Shown in pieces: positions 1-7,795 of a DNA stretch of 64,000 nt. The notes under the pieces are model-generated. The model was not told where the DNA came from, did not search any database, and saw nothing but the letters and a program-made list of their open reading frames with translations. Source of the DNA: CAWHYG01 sp963833505 (GTDB taxonomy: Bacteria; Eisenbacteria; RBG-16-71-46; CAIMUX01). A program made the position numbers and the translations under genes. Each line of letters starts with the position of its first letter. Within the stretch, counting starts at the first letter, position 1. The stretch spans positions 434,001 to 498,000 of the forward strand of contig CAWHYG010000004.1 of the NCBI GenBank assembly GCA_963833505.1, in the 5' to 3' direction.

Positions 1-1019
1 GGCAGCAAAGCGAGAACCAGGGGCCAGAGTGACGACAGGGGCCAGCCGAAGAGCGCCGAGTTCAAGGCTTCGATCTGCTGGCCGGATCCTTCCAATCCCC
101 GCGTCAGGGTGTGAGGCGGCCCCCAGGTTCCCTTGCCGAATCCGAGTCCATGGGAAGGACCGTACAACTTGACGTAGCCGGGCACGAAGGGACTTCCGGT
201 CGTCCCCCAGTTATACAGACCAAACAGGACCAGGCCCGCCGCGCCGCCCGCAACGATCCAGACGGCCGGACCGAGCAGGCGCCGGTCGAGGCGCGCCCGC
301 CAGGCGCCGTGCAGCAGGATGGGCGCGGCGGCGGCGACCGCCGTGTACGGGCGGATCAGGATGGCCAGGGCGAAAAGCCCGCCCGCGATGGCGCCGTCCC
401 GGGAACGGCCGTGCCGGAGGATGCGGAAGTAGAGCAGCAGGAAGAGTGTGAGCACGGCGAATCCGCTCACGTGCGACATGAACTCCGCGGCCATGAGAAC
501 CAGAAACGGAGAGAGAACCGCCAGCATCCCGGTGATCCGCGCGACCGGGGAGCCGAACAGCTCCCGGGCGAGCAGAACCGAAGCGAAGACGCCGATTCCG
601 GCCAGGAGCGGATTGATCAACCACGGGGCCCCGATCCAGACGCCCGGGACCAGCAGCAAGGCATGGCCCGGCGGGTACTGGGAATACCAGCGGCCGTCGT
701 TGATCATCTGGGTGTAATTGAAGAACTCCTTGAGCGGGGGGCTCGGAGCCCAGAGGCGGCCCCGCGCAAAGATGCGCGCCTGAAAGAGCTGGGCGACGGA
801 ATCCTGGACGTGGGGGATCCGCGCGAACACGACGCTGGCGAGGATCGCCGCGAAGAGAGCGGTGACCGCGCCGCAGATGCCGGCCCAGATCAGGTCAGAG
901 CGGGAAGCGGGTCCGCCTGCGCCGGCGCGGACCGCCTCGGCAGCGGCTTCGCTGGCGCCCGCCCTCATGGAGTCGGCGCGGGGGGCGTCGGCAGAGCCTG
1001 GGCGGATGGGATCGGACAT
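1..1019 (-). CDS. Membrane glycosyltransferase, GT-C/PMT-like (3' end cut by window edge)
   Basis: An open frame runs from an ATG at 1019 to the left edge of the window, giving about 339 residues without a stop. After an Ala-rich N-terminus of about 40 residues there is a first membrane helix, then an extracytoplasmic loop containing HVQDSVAQ and a YSQYPPGHALLL segment, then several more hydrophobic helices. An acidic residue in the first large loop followed by a PPGH-type motif is usual in polyprenol-phosphate-sugar-dependent GT-C enzymes of the ArnT/PMT (GT39/GT83) kind. The likely role is to move a sugar from a lipid carrier to a lipid or protein outside the inner membrane; the acceptor cannot be told. 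It starts 20 nt after the preceding membrane-protein gene and probably shares its transcript with selB. The missing C-terminus prevents a firm family assignment. Confidence 0.75.
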   Translation of the reverse strand, partial: MSDPIRPGSADAPRADSMRAGASEAAAEAVRAGAGGPASRSDLIWAGICGAVTALFAAILASVVFARIPHVQDSVAQLFQARIFARGRLWAPSPPLKEFFNYTQMINDGRWYSQYPPGHALLLVPGVWIGAPWLINPLLAGIGVFASVLLARELFGSPVARITGMLAVLSPFLVLMAAEFMSHVSGFAVLTLFLLLYFRILRHGRSRDGAIAGGLFALAILIRPYTAVAAAAPILLHGAWRARLDRRLLGPAVWIVAGGAAGLVLFGLYNWGTTGSPFVPGYVKLYGPSHGLGFGKGTWGPPHTLTRGLEGSGQQIEALNSALFGWPLSSLWPLVLALL

Positions 1020-1038
1020 TCTCTTCACGCCGGTCTGC

Positions 1039-1608
1039 TCACCCCGCTGGGCTCTCGCGGTCGGGCTCCGCCGCCGCGGCCGGAGCGACCATCCGTCCCT
1101 GGCCCGAGACCGCCGAAGCCGCAGCCCGCTCGAGAGCCTGATCCACTGTCGGAGCCACGCCTCCGCGCTGCAGCTGCAGCAGCGCCCGCAGCTCCTCCCA
1201 CGGAACCGGCCGGAGCAGGAGCGCTCCGAAAAGCGCCAGGACGAATCCCATCGCCGTGCCGGTGCCGCCCGGTCCCGGCGACACACCGAAATGCTCGGGA
1301 TGAATCGCGCCGACCGGCGTGTGGATCCCCTGCGTGAAACGGATCGCTTGCGCCACCAGGAATCCGAGCGACGCGAGCGACGCAACCGCGGTCACGATGC
1401 GGGCAAGAGCGATGCGGCTCAGAAAAACCAGGACTCCGCCCGCGACCAGGATGAGGAGCGCCGCCCAGAAGAGCCCCCAGAGATGGAGGCCCGCTCCGTT
1501 CATGGTCTTGTGGATGACCCTGACGGAGAAGCGGCCCCAGGGCAGAAAGAAACAGAAAAGCGCGATTCCGGCCCCGACCGGCGTCAGGAGCATTCGAACG
1601 TATTTCAC
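1039..1608 (-). CDS. Hypothetical four-helix membrane protein
   Basis: This 189-residue protein has about four hydrophobic segments: the N-terminus (ending near FFLPWG), residues about 42-62, about 70-90, and about 118-138. It ends in an Ala-rich hydrophilic tail. The start is GTG at 1608, which overlaps the selB stop as TAGTG, with GGAGG seven bases upstream, so translation is likely coupled to selB. An internal ATG five codons later is possible. I do not recognise the family. Loop residues such as FTQGIHTPVGAIHPEHFG look conserved in style but suggest no function. The neighbours (selB, glycosyltransferase) do not suggest a shared pathway. Confidence 0.7.
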   Translation of the reverse strand: MKYVRMLLTPVGAGIALFCFFLPWGRFSVRVIHKTMNGAGLHLWGLFWAALLILVAGGVLVFLSRIALARIVTAVASLASLGFLVAQAIRFTQGIHTPVGAIHPEHFGVSPGPGGTGTAMGFVLALFGALLLRPVPWEELRALLQLQRGGVAPTVDQALERAAASAVSGQGRMVAPAAAAEPDRESPAG

Positions 1609-2090
1609 TACGATGCCTCCAGTTTCGGTCCCGGTCCCCGCACGTCGCCGATTCGCGTCGTCCAGAGCTGGCGATCGAGGTACTCGAGGAGCGGGACTCC
1701 CTGCTTGCGCGACACCCCCACGACTTCCTTGAGGTCGGCCACCGTCATCTCGGGCCGCCGGCGGAAGAACTCCGCCACCTTTCCATGGAGCACCTCCGGC
1801 ATCCGTCCGTGGAGCAGGATGTCCGGAGGGATCCTGACCGCGGCGCCTTCCGCCAGGAGGAGCTGCAGCATGTCCGCCGCTTCCGGATTCGCCCGGTAGA
1901 GCTCCAGGAACTCCTTCTGGGTCGGACCGGCGAATCCGCGTCCCTCCAGATCGGCGAGCATGCGCCCCCGCAGCTCCGCCAGCGGCCCACGCAGGACCAG
2001 CTCCGGCCCGCTCCGCCGCAGGCGATCCCCTTTCACAAAGAGCGTTCCCGAAGCGATGGCCTGCTGAATCCAGGCTTCACTCTGCGTCGG
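1608..2090 (-). CDS. selB: SelB C-terminal winged-helix part, out of frame with the rest
   Basis: This is the continuation of SelB in the +1 frame. It starts around SEAWIQQAIASG and continues to VGVSRKQGVPLLEYLDRQ and TRIGDVR, the usual end of the last SelB winged helix, which binds the SECIS RNA. The stop at 1608-1610 overlaps the next gene start. The two frames meet at the sequence encoding VHPDAE then stop (frame 1) and IPTQSEAW (frame 2). A one-base sequencing or assembly error, a true mutation, or recoding are all possible. There is no obvious slippery run at the junction, so error or mutation is likelier than programmed frameshifting. Without this part SelB would be expected to lose SECIS recognition. 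Confidence 0.8.
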   Translation of the reverse strand, partial: PTQSEAWIQQAIASGTLFVKGDRLRRSGPELVLRGPLAELRGRMLADLEGRGFAGPTQKEFLELYRANPEAADMLQLLLAEGAAVRIPPDILLHGRMPEVLHGKVAEFFRRRPEMTVADLKEVVGVSRKQGVPLLEYLDRQLWTTRIGDVRGPGPKLEAS

Positions 2091-3525
2091 GATGCACCTT
2101 GGCTTCCAGCCGGCTCTTGACCTCGCTCTTGGTCGGCCCGAACCGCAGCGGCTGGGCGCGCTCGAGGTCAAGGATGGTCCGGGCGATCCGCTCCCCCGAT
2201 TCCTCGAGCGATTCCCGGGTCGTGAGGCGATTGCGCCCCACCTGCTGAAGGCGCCCGTCCGCCAGCAGCGCCGTCACCGCCGCATGGATCTCCGCGGGAG
2301 GCTGTCCGAGCTGCTGCGTCAGCTCCGGCTCCAGCAGCCCGAGCCCGCCCCGGGCCTGGATGCGCGCGACGACGCGATCATCGAGGCTGCCCTCCTCCGC
2401 CACGCGGAGGGCTTCCAGATCCTCCTGGCGGAAGCGGCGCCGGCGGCTCCCGGAGACGTCGAGAACGCGACCGCCGCCGATCGTCCGCATCGGAGAATAG
2501 GTGCGGAGGACGAAGTGATCCCCCCGCTCGGCCACCGTCTGCGCCTCGAGCTGGATCTGGGCCAGGCCTTCCTTGCCCGGAGCCAGCTCGTCCGTGTCGA
2601 GGAGCACCACCCTCCCCATGACCTCGCTGGCGCCGAGATAGAAGCGGATGCGGGTGCGGTTCTCGAGCGGTTTCGCGGCGCCGGAAAGGACCCTGAGCCG
2701 CACGTCGATCTTCTGGACCGGTTCCAGGTCCTCCTCAAGGACAAGCCAGTCGCCGCGCTCGACCGCGTCCCGGGAAACGCTGTGCAGGCAGACGGCCACG
2801 CGTTGCCCCGGCTGGGCCTCGGGCACTCGCTGGCCGTGGACCTCCAGGGCCTTGATGCGGGTCTCGATCTTCCGCGGCTGGACGTGGACCCGCATGCCTT
2901 CGCTGAGCCGGCCGCCCCAGAGCGTTCCGGTCACGACCGTGCCGAATCCCTCGATCGAGAAGACGCGATCGATCGGCAGCCGGCAGAAGCGCCCGCGCTG
3001 GATCTGCTCCAGCTTGTCGAGCTGGGCGTCCAGCTCGCGAAGGAGCGTGTCCTTCCCTTCTCCGGTCATCGACGACACGGGCACGACCGGGGCCCCACGG
3101 AGCACGGTCTTGCCCAGGTAATCGCGGATCTCGGAGGTGACCAGCTCCAGCCAGTCCGCGTCGACCATGTCGATCTTGGTCAGGGCCACGACCCCCTGCG
3201 AGACCCCCAGAAGCTCGAGGATGTCCAGGTGCTCCCGGGTCTGGGGCATGACGCCTTCGTCCGCGGCGATGACGAAGAGGATGAGGTCGATTCCCCCGGC
3301 GCCGGCCAGCATGTTCCGGATGAAGCGCTCATGGCCGGGGACGTCGACCACGCCGCACCGGCGGCCGCTCGGGAGGGTGATGGAGGCGAAGCCCAGCTCG
3401 ATCGAAATGCCGCGCTTCTTCTCTTCCTTCAGGCGGTCGGTGTCGACGCCGGTCAGCAGCTTGACCAGCAGGGTCTTGCCGTGGTCGATGTGGCCGGCTG
3501 TTCCGATGATCGATGCCCGGGGCAT
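2077..3525 (-). CDS. selB: Selenocysteine-specific elongation factor SelB, main part before a frameshift
   Basis: SelB is a translational GTPase that carries selenocysteyl-tRNA to the ribosome at UGA codons marked by a SECIS hairpin. The ATG at 3525 begins MPRASIIGTAGHIDHGKT with the P-loop at residues 8-18. G3 (DVPGHE) is at 61-66 and G4 (TKID) at 116-119, followed by the EF-Tu-like beta-barrel domains and the first winged-helix repeats. This frame stops at 2077 after 482 residues, where a full SelB has about 610-640. The missing C-terminal winged helices are found immediately downstream in another frame (separate entry). Removing one base near 2079-2088 would give a single 638-residue protein. 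No selA, selD or selC tRNA is visible here, so they must lie elsewhere if the pathway works. Confidence 0.9.
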   Translation of the reverse strand: MPRASIIGTAGHIDHGKTLLVKLLTGVDTDRLKEEKKRGISIELGFASITLPSGRRCGVVDVPGHERFIRNMLAGAGGIDLILFVIAADEGVMPQTREHLDILELLGVSQGVVALTKIDMVDADWLELVTSEIRDYLGKTVLRGAPVVPVSSMTGEGKDTLLRELDAQLDKLEQIQRGRFCRLPIDRVFSIEGFGTVVTGTLWGGRLSEGMRVHVQPRKIETRIKALEVHGQRVPEAQPGQRVAVCLHSVSRDAVERGDWLVLEEDLEPVQKIDVRLRVLSGAAKPLENRTRIRFYLGASEVMGRVVLLDTDELAPGKEGLAQIQLEAQTVAERGDHFVLRTYSPMRTIGGGRVLDVSGSRRRRFRQEDLEALRVAEEGSLDDRVVARIQARGGLGLLEPELTQQLGQPPAEIHAAVTALLADGRLQQVGRNRLTTRESLEESGERIARTILDLERAQPLRFGPTKSEVKSRLEAKVHPDAE

Positions 3526-3906
3526 GGTGAGGAGGAGGGTAGCAAAGGGCGGTGGCGGGATCTACCGGCGGGAAGGGCCACTCCCCGCACCGGGTTCGGC
3601 GATGGTGGGGACCTTGGGAGGGCCTCCGGGGGTCGCTCCAGCGCCGTGCCCATGGTGGTCCGGAGGAGTTCGGACGCGCGCTGGCGGCGCTCGCCGCCCG
3701 TGACGTGGGCGATGTTCTCCGAGGGGATCGCCTCGAATGGGTCCGTCGGGAACAGCGGGGGCGGTCCCCGGAGGGCCGTCGCCCCTCCGTCGCTACATCG
3801 ACTTGGCGATCTTGAGCTTGGACCTCTGGCCTTCCAGCTCCTTCGGACCGAGCGACCGACGCAGAAACAGGCAGCTTGAGCGAGCAGGATGGCGGGTTCT
3901 TGGAAG

Positions 3907-3990
3907 GAGCGCCCCGGTTGACCGAGGCGTCATGGTTCGACGGAACAGGAGCGCCCCGGTTGACCGAGGCGCCCTGGTTCGGCGGAACAG
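3907..3990. repeat. 42-bp direct tandem repeat, two copies
   Basis: Units 3907-3948 and 3949-3990 both begin GAGCGCCCCGGTTGACCGAG and differ at only a few positions. On the minus strand each unit reads as 14 codons with the core ASVNRGAP. The repeat lies just downstream of, and in frame with, the transposase-like helix-turn-helix remnant, so it may have been the start of its linker. It belongs to the group of short tandem duplications seen across this window. Confidence 0.85.
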
Positions 3991-4030
3991 GAGGGGCCGG
4001 GGCTGCCCCGGGGGAATTTGCCTGCCGGAC

Positions 4031-4138
4031 TTACCGGCAGATGGTCCTGCGGTTGACTCCGGTCTGCCGGGCGATCTCCCGATGGCCGTCGCCGCAACTC
4101 GCTAAAATCTCGATGGTTACCCGCAGATGACTCTTCAA
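4031..4138 (-). pseudogene. Remnant of IS21-like transposase (IstA) N-terminal helix-turn-helix
   Basis: Reading from a TTG at 4138 gives 35 codons ending at a TAA at 4031-4033. The peptide includes RVTIEILASCGDGHREIARQ followed by TGVNRRTICR, a helix-turn-helix of the type that begins IS21-family and related transposases. After the stop the same frame continues with VRQANSPG, which resembles the usual linker, so an in-frame stop appears to have broken the gene. No DDE catalytic core, IstB gene or terminal inverted repeats were seen. This is a fragment and not a working element; the family call rests on motif memory only. Confidence 0.45.
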
Positions 4139-4280
4139 GACGTTTGCTCCGATCCCCCTTTTCAAGGTGGGGGGCAAGAGTAACGTCCCGCCGCGGGCGG
4201 CGCTGATCAGGCGATCAGAAGATCAGGCCTGGGTGGGGGAATTGGGGTGGCCGCCGGGGGACGACCGCTCGTTCTCGGCA

Positions 4281-4376
4281 ACGGTCAATGGATGGACCAG
4301 TTGGAAGACCGAAGTCCGCGATGGCCTCAAAGACCTGGGCGAACCCGCCGTGTCCGATTCTGGATCCAAGAACCCA
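4281..4376 (-). pseudogene. Possible serine/threonine kinase scrap (glycine loop joined to DFG-like motif)
   Basis: On the minus strand this short stretch reads WVLGSRIGHGGFAQVFEA followed at once by IADFGLPTG. The first part matches the glycine-rich ATP loop of bacterial Ser/Thr kinases and the second resembles the IADFGL metal-binding motif. In a real kinase they are more than 100 residues apart. If both matches are real, the catalytic lobe between them has been deleted. The flanking translation is Arg-rich and unconvincing. The match is short, so chance is possible. Confidence 0.3.
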
Positions 4377-4512
4377 CCGGCGCCGTCTCGCCAGGCCCCG
4401 ATTCGAACGCCTGGCAGGGTTCGGCCGACCGCCGCATTGGCGCGTCCCCGTCAAGTACCGCTCCCCGTAAGCCGAAGAAATCAATGTCCGCAAATCGAAG
4501 AAAGGAGCCTTC

Positions 4513-5211
4513 TTGGACCTCAGAAGCGTACGTGTGCCACCGCCCTTCGAGCCGCCCTTTCTGGCCGCCGAGAAAGTCGTAGCCGGATACTTCGACTCCA
4601 TGCGACGGGATCCTAGCCAGGGAGTCATCGTGATCGGCGGCGAGCGATACGTCCTGGTTCGGGCGATGTCGCTGTCTGTTCACTTCTTCGAGTTCATCAA
4701 GGAGATGTATCCCGGCCTGACCGAGGGAGAAGCCCTGGACGGCGCGGGGAACGTGCTCTTCGACATCGCGTTCGCCATCGGACGAAGCGATGCCCGCGCC
4801 TTCTGCGCCCGGCTGAACGTGGAAAGCCCGGCCGACAAGCTGGCTTCCGGACCCGTGCACTTCGCCCACACCGGCTGGGCTTTCGTCGACATTTCTCCCG
4901 AGAGCAACGCCGTCCCCGACGAGACCTTCACGCTGATCTACGATCACCCGCAGTCGTTCGAGGCCGATTCGTGGCTGAGCCGCGGCGTGCCCACGACATT
5001 CTGCGTGTGCCATATGAACGCCGGCTATTCTTCCGGCTGGTGTTCAGAGAGCTTCGGTCTGGATCTCGCCGCTCGCGAGATCCTCTGCCGGGCTCGGGGC
5101 GACGCCGCCTGCCGATTCATCATGGCGCCCCGCAACCTTCTGGATCAGCGGGTGGAAGCCTGGCTGAGTTCCCATGCCGGACCGGACCAGGCCGAGCGCC
5201 GCGCCGCCTGA
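4513..5211 (+). CDS. V4R-domain sensory protein
   Basis: This 232-residue protein has the V4R (4-vinyl reductase) small-molecule-binding fold. The N-terminal half carries GERYVLVRAMSLS and FFEFIKEMYPGL, typical of the XylR/DmpR-type activation domain. The C-terminal half has the V4R signature NAGYSSGWCSESFG, then EILCRARGDAACRF, with conserved cysteines that in relatives bind metal. I chose the TTG at 4513 because AAAGGAG lies six bases upstream and because the PPFLAAEKVVAGYFDS segment belongs to the domain; the ATG at 4600 would remove it. There is no membrane segment, so it should be cytoplasmic. It overlaps the following hybrid kinase by 38 nt. A plausible role is to sense a hydrophobic or aromatic ligand and pass the signal to that kinase, but no ligand can be inferred. 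Confidence 0.85.
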   Translation: MDLRSVRVPPPFEPPFLAAEKVVAGYFDSMRRDPSQGVIVIGGERYVLVRAMSLSVHFFEFIKEMYPGLTEGEALDGAGNVLFDIAFAIGRSDARAFCARLNVESPADKLASGPVHFAHTGWAFVDISPESNAVPDETFTLIYDHPQSFEADSWLSRGVPTTFCVCHMNAGYSSGWCSESFGLDLAAREILCRARGDAACRFIMAPRNLLDQRVEAWLSSHAGPDQAERRAA

Positions 5212-7375
5212 CGTGCGCGCGGAGGCTCGGTCCGAGCGGGCGCTCTTCGACTGCGTCCTGGCCAGACTGGCGACGGTCGAGCCGCTCTTCGGCCGGTCCC
5301 TGGCCAACACCGCGCTCCGCCGGCTGGGCAAGACACCGGAAACGGTGACCGCGGTCGAGCTCTTGGAGCTGATCCAGCAGGACATCGACCCGCGTCTCCG
5401 ACAACGCAAGACGCTGGCCGCCTCGCTGCTCGACGTGGGGGACACGTTTCTTCTCTTCGACCGGGACGGCCGGCTGCGGGAAATGAGTCCCGCCCTGCGG
5501 CGCCTCGTGCCGGGGCCGGGGCTTTCCGACGAGGAGATCGCGACCCGCTTGGGAATTCGGCCTCCAAGTTTCTCCACGCTCCTCGTCGAGGAGGTGGACG
5601 CGCCGGCCGCCGGGCGCGTTCTCCTGATCCGCTGGCTCAAGCTCGAACGGACAGCGGCGGGCGGAGATCTCACCCTGGCCCTGGTGCACGACGCCACGCT
5701 GGAAAAGGAACTTCTGAGCGGGGTCCAGGCGACCTACCGGAGGTTGGAGGAGTCCACGGCCGCCCGATTGCAGGCCGAGGAGGTCGCGCGGATCCGCGCC
5801 CAGTTCCTGGCCAACATGAGCCACGAGATCCGCACTCCGATGAACGGGATCGTCGGCTTCGTCGAGCTGCTGCTGGACACTCCCCTCACGGACGAGCAGC
5901 GCGCCTCCCTGGAGATCGTGCGCCGCTCGAGCGATGCCCTCCTCGCCGTCCTGAACGACATCCTGGACCTCTCCAAGATCGAGGCGGGGCGAATCGAGCT
6001 CGAAACGGTGGACTTCGACCTCCGCGACCTGATGGAGAGCATCGGCGACCTCTTGGCCCCGAAGGCGCAGGCAAAGAAGATCGAGATCGTCTGCGTCGTC
6101 CCCGTCGGGTTCTGTCCCGGTTTGCGGGGCGATCCGACGCGGCTCCGCCAGGTGCTGTTGAATCTGGCGGGAAACGCGGTCAAGTTCACGGAAACCGGCG
6201 AAGTCACGCTCATGGCCGAGCTCGAGCCCGTGGATCAGGGGCACGTCACCGTGCGCCTCATCGTCCGCGACACCGGGATCGGCATTGCGCCCGACCGGGT
6301 GTCCAGCCTCTTCGAGCCGTTCGTGCAGGCCGACGGATCCACCACCCGGCGCTTCGGGGGCACCGGTCTCGGACTCGCGATTTCCCGGCGGCTGGTCGAG
6401 CTCATGGGCGGTGAGATCGACGTGGAGAGCCGACTCGGGGCCGGCACGACCATTACCGTTCGTCTGGTTCTCGAGCGCGTGCCCGAGGCGCGGGCCGCCC
6501 GCCGCCCGGCTCCGGCCCACGGGCCGGAGATCCTGGTCGTGGACGACAACGCCACCAATCGTCAGGTGCTCGAGAAGATGCTGCGCTCCCTCGGATATCG
6601 GCCCACCGCGGTCCCCGGCGCTTGCGAGGCGCTTCAATCGCTGGCCGAGGCCCACGAGCAGGGACGCGCGTTTGCCGTCGCCCTGATCGACCTCCTGATG
6701 CCCGGCATGGACGGCATGGAGCTGGGCCGGGTGGTGCGGTCGCGCGAGGAATTCCAGGGCATGACCATGGTCCTCCTGAGCTCGATGATGTCCTTGCGCA
6801 CCGAAGACGCCGAGGCCGCGGGCTTCGCGAGCGTCCTCACCAAGCCGATCAAGCTCAGCGCGCTTCAGTCCGCGATGCAGCGCCTGATCTCCCGCGGAGC
6901 CGCCAGGCAGCCCAGAAGCGAGCGGTCCCGCCGGAGCTCAACCCGACCGGCATCGGTCGCCGCGGGCGGTTCCGCGCTCCGGATCCTCGTCGTCGAGGAC
7001 AACGTGGTGAATCAGAAGGTCGCCGTCGCGCTGCTCGCCCGCGCCGGCCACCGGGTCGACGTCGCGCCGGACGGAGCTCAGGCGGTGGCGACCGTGCGCT
7101 CGGGCGGGTACGACCTCGTCCTCATGGACATCCAGATGCCCGAGATGGACGGCTACGAGGCGACGCGGACGATCCGCCGGGAAGAGGGCCCAGGCGCGCA
7201 CATTCCGGTCATCGGCATGACGGCGCATGCGATGAAAGGCGACCGGGAGATCGCGCTGGAGGCGGGGATGGACGACTATCTGACGAAGCCGATTTCTCCC
7301 GCCCTCCTGTACGAGATGGTCGGGCGGTGGACGAGCGGCGTCGCCGACGCCACGACGAGAACCATAATCTCGTAG
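5174..7375 (+). CDS. Hybrid sensor histidine kinase with two receiver domains
   Basis: This 733-residue protein lacks membrane helices. After an N-terminal region of about 190 residues (PAS-like around LLDVGDTFLLFDRDG) it has a HisKA domain with the phospho-acceptor His217 in SHEIRTPMNG. The ATPase domain follows, with NAVKFT, DTGIGI and GGTGLGLAIS. Receiver 1 has its phospho-Asp at residue 506 (LIDLLMPGMDG) and receiver 2 at residue 652 (LMDIQMPEMDG) with a TKP lysine near the end. There is no Hpt or DNA-binding output, so the phosphate must go to an unlinked partner. The ATG at 5174 lies inside the V4R gene, implying coupled translation. The pair is best read as a cytoplasmic sensor, with the V4R protein as detached input domain. 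Confidence 0.92.
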   Translation: MPDRTRPSAAPPDVRAEARSERALFDCVLARLATVEPLFGRSLANTALRRLGKTPETVTAVELLELIQQDIDPRLRQRKTLAASLLDVGDTFLLFDRDGRLREMSPALRRLVPGPGLSDEEIATRLGIRPPSFSTLLVEEVDAPAAGRVLLIRWLKLERTAAGGDLTLALVHDATLEKELLSGVQATYRRLEESTAARLQAEEVARIRAQFLANMSHEIRTPMNGIVGFVELLLDTPLTDEQRASLEIVRRSSDALLAVLNDILDLSKIEAGRIELETVDFDLRDLMESIGDLLAPKAQAKKIEIVCVVPVGFCPGLRGDPTRLRQVLLNLAGNAVKFTETGEVTLMAELEPVDQGHVTVRLIVRDTGIGIAPDRVSSLFEPFVQADGSTTRRFGGTGLGLAISRRLVELMGGEIDVESRLGAGTTITVRLVLERVPEARAARRPAPAHGPEILVVDDNATNRQVLEKMLRSLGYRPTAVPGACEALQSLAEAHEQGRAFAVALIDLLMPGMDGMELGRVVRSREEFQGMTMVLLSSMMSLRTEDAEAAGFASVLTKPIKLSALQSAMQRLISRGAARQPRSERSRRSSTRPASVAAGGSALRILVVEDNVVNQKVAVALLARAGHRVDVAPDGAQAVATVRSGGYDLVLMDIQMPEMDGYEATRTIRREEGPGAHIPVIGMTAHAMKGDREIALEAGMDDYLTKPISPALLYEMVGRWTSGVADATTRTIIS

Positions 7376-7795
7376 GATTGGAAGTACTTACACCGGTTAT
7401 GATTGCGTCACTTCAGCAAGTCGTGAACGAGTCACGTCGAGAGCCTCTGGCGAGGTTCTTCAGAAGCAAGGGACCCCAGGAGCTCGTCCTGGTCTGAAGT
7501 AACACACCCCGGCCTTCCACCGCAGATCCTACCCCTCATCTTGTCCCTCGCCTCCAGCACTGATACGCTCAGATACTGTCCGCCCACCGTCGGCGCCGGG
7601 AAGAACGCCAGGGCCAGGCGGAAGATCCACCGGCGATCGCCGATCCTCTGATGGGCCGGAGGGCTTCGGAACGGGGCGGCGCCGGAGCCGCGGACGCAAT
7701 CTGCCCATCCGGCGCCGACGCGGGTGATCGAGAGACGTCCCGGAACGCGGAAACAGATTCGCGGAAACAGATTCCAGAGGAGACGCCGCACGCCC
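7376..7795. other. Intergenic region with no recognised gene
   Basis: These 420 bases separate the hybrid kinase from the carbamoyltransferase. No frame in either direction has protein-like composition beyond short stretches. The only clear structure is the 14-bp direct repeat just before the carbamoyltransferase start. An extended start for that gene (from 7724) would translate part of this stretch into unusual residues, so I reject it. Confidence 0.5.
7747..7774. repeat. 14-bp perfect tandem repeat upstream of carbamoyltransferase
   Basis: GCGGAAACAGATTC occurs twice in direct succession (7747-7760 and 7761-7774), about 20 bases before the ATG at 7796. It could be a protein-binding site in the 5' leader or simply another product of slippage. 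Confidence 0.9.

Larger units (their letters stand above)
3526..4512. other. Gene-poor stretch with decayed fragments
   Basis: About 990 bases lie between the divergent selB and V4R genes. No intact gene is convincing on either strand. The stretch holds a 42-bp tandem repeat, an IS21-like helix-turn-helix fragment and a fragment resembling a kinase glycine loop (separate entries). Several open frames exist but have Arg/Pro-rich shadow composition. No selC tRNA or other structured RNA was recognised. Confidence 0.6.

Noticed and set aside
2077..2079. Reading the UGA at the end of the first selB frame as selenocysteine
   Set aside because: The same frame after UGA is Arg/Gly-rich nonsense, while the +1 frame holds the conserved SelB C-terminus.
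2092..3879. A 595-codon plus-strand frame opposite selB
   Set aside because: It is a shadow of selB with Asp/His/Arg-rich, non-protein-like sequence.
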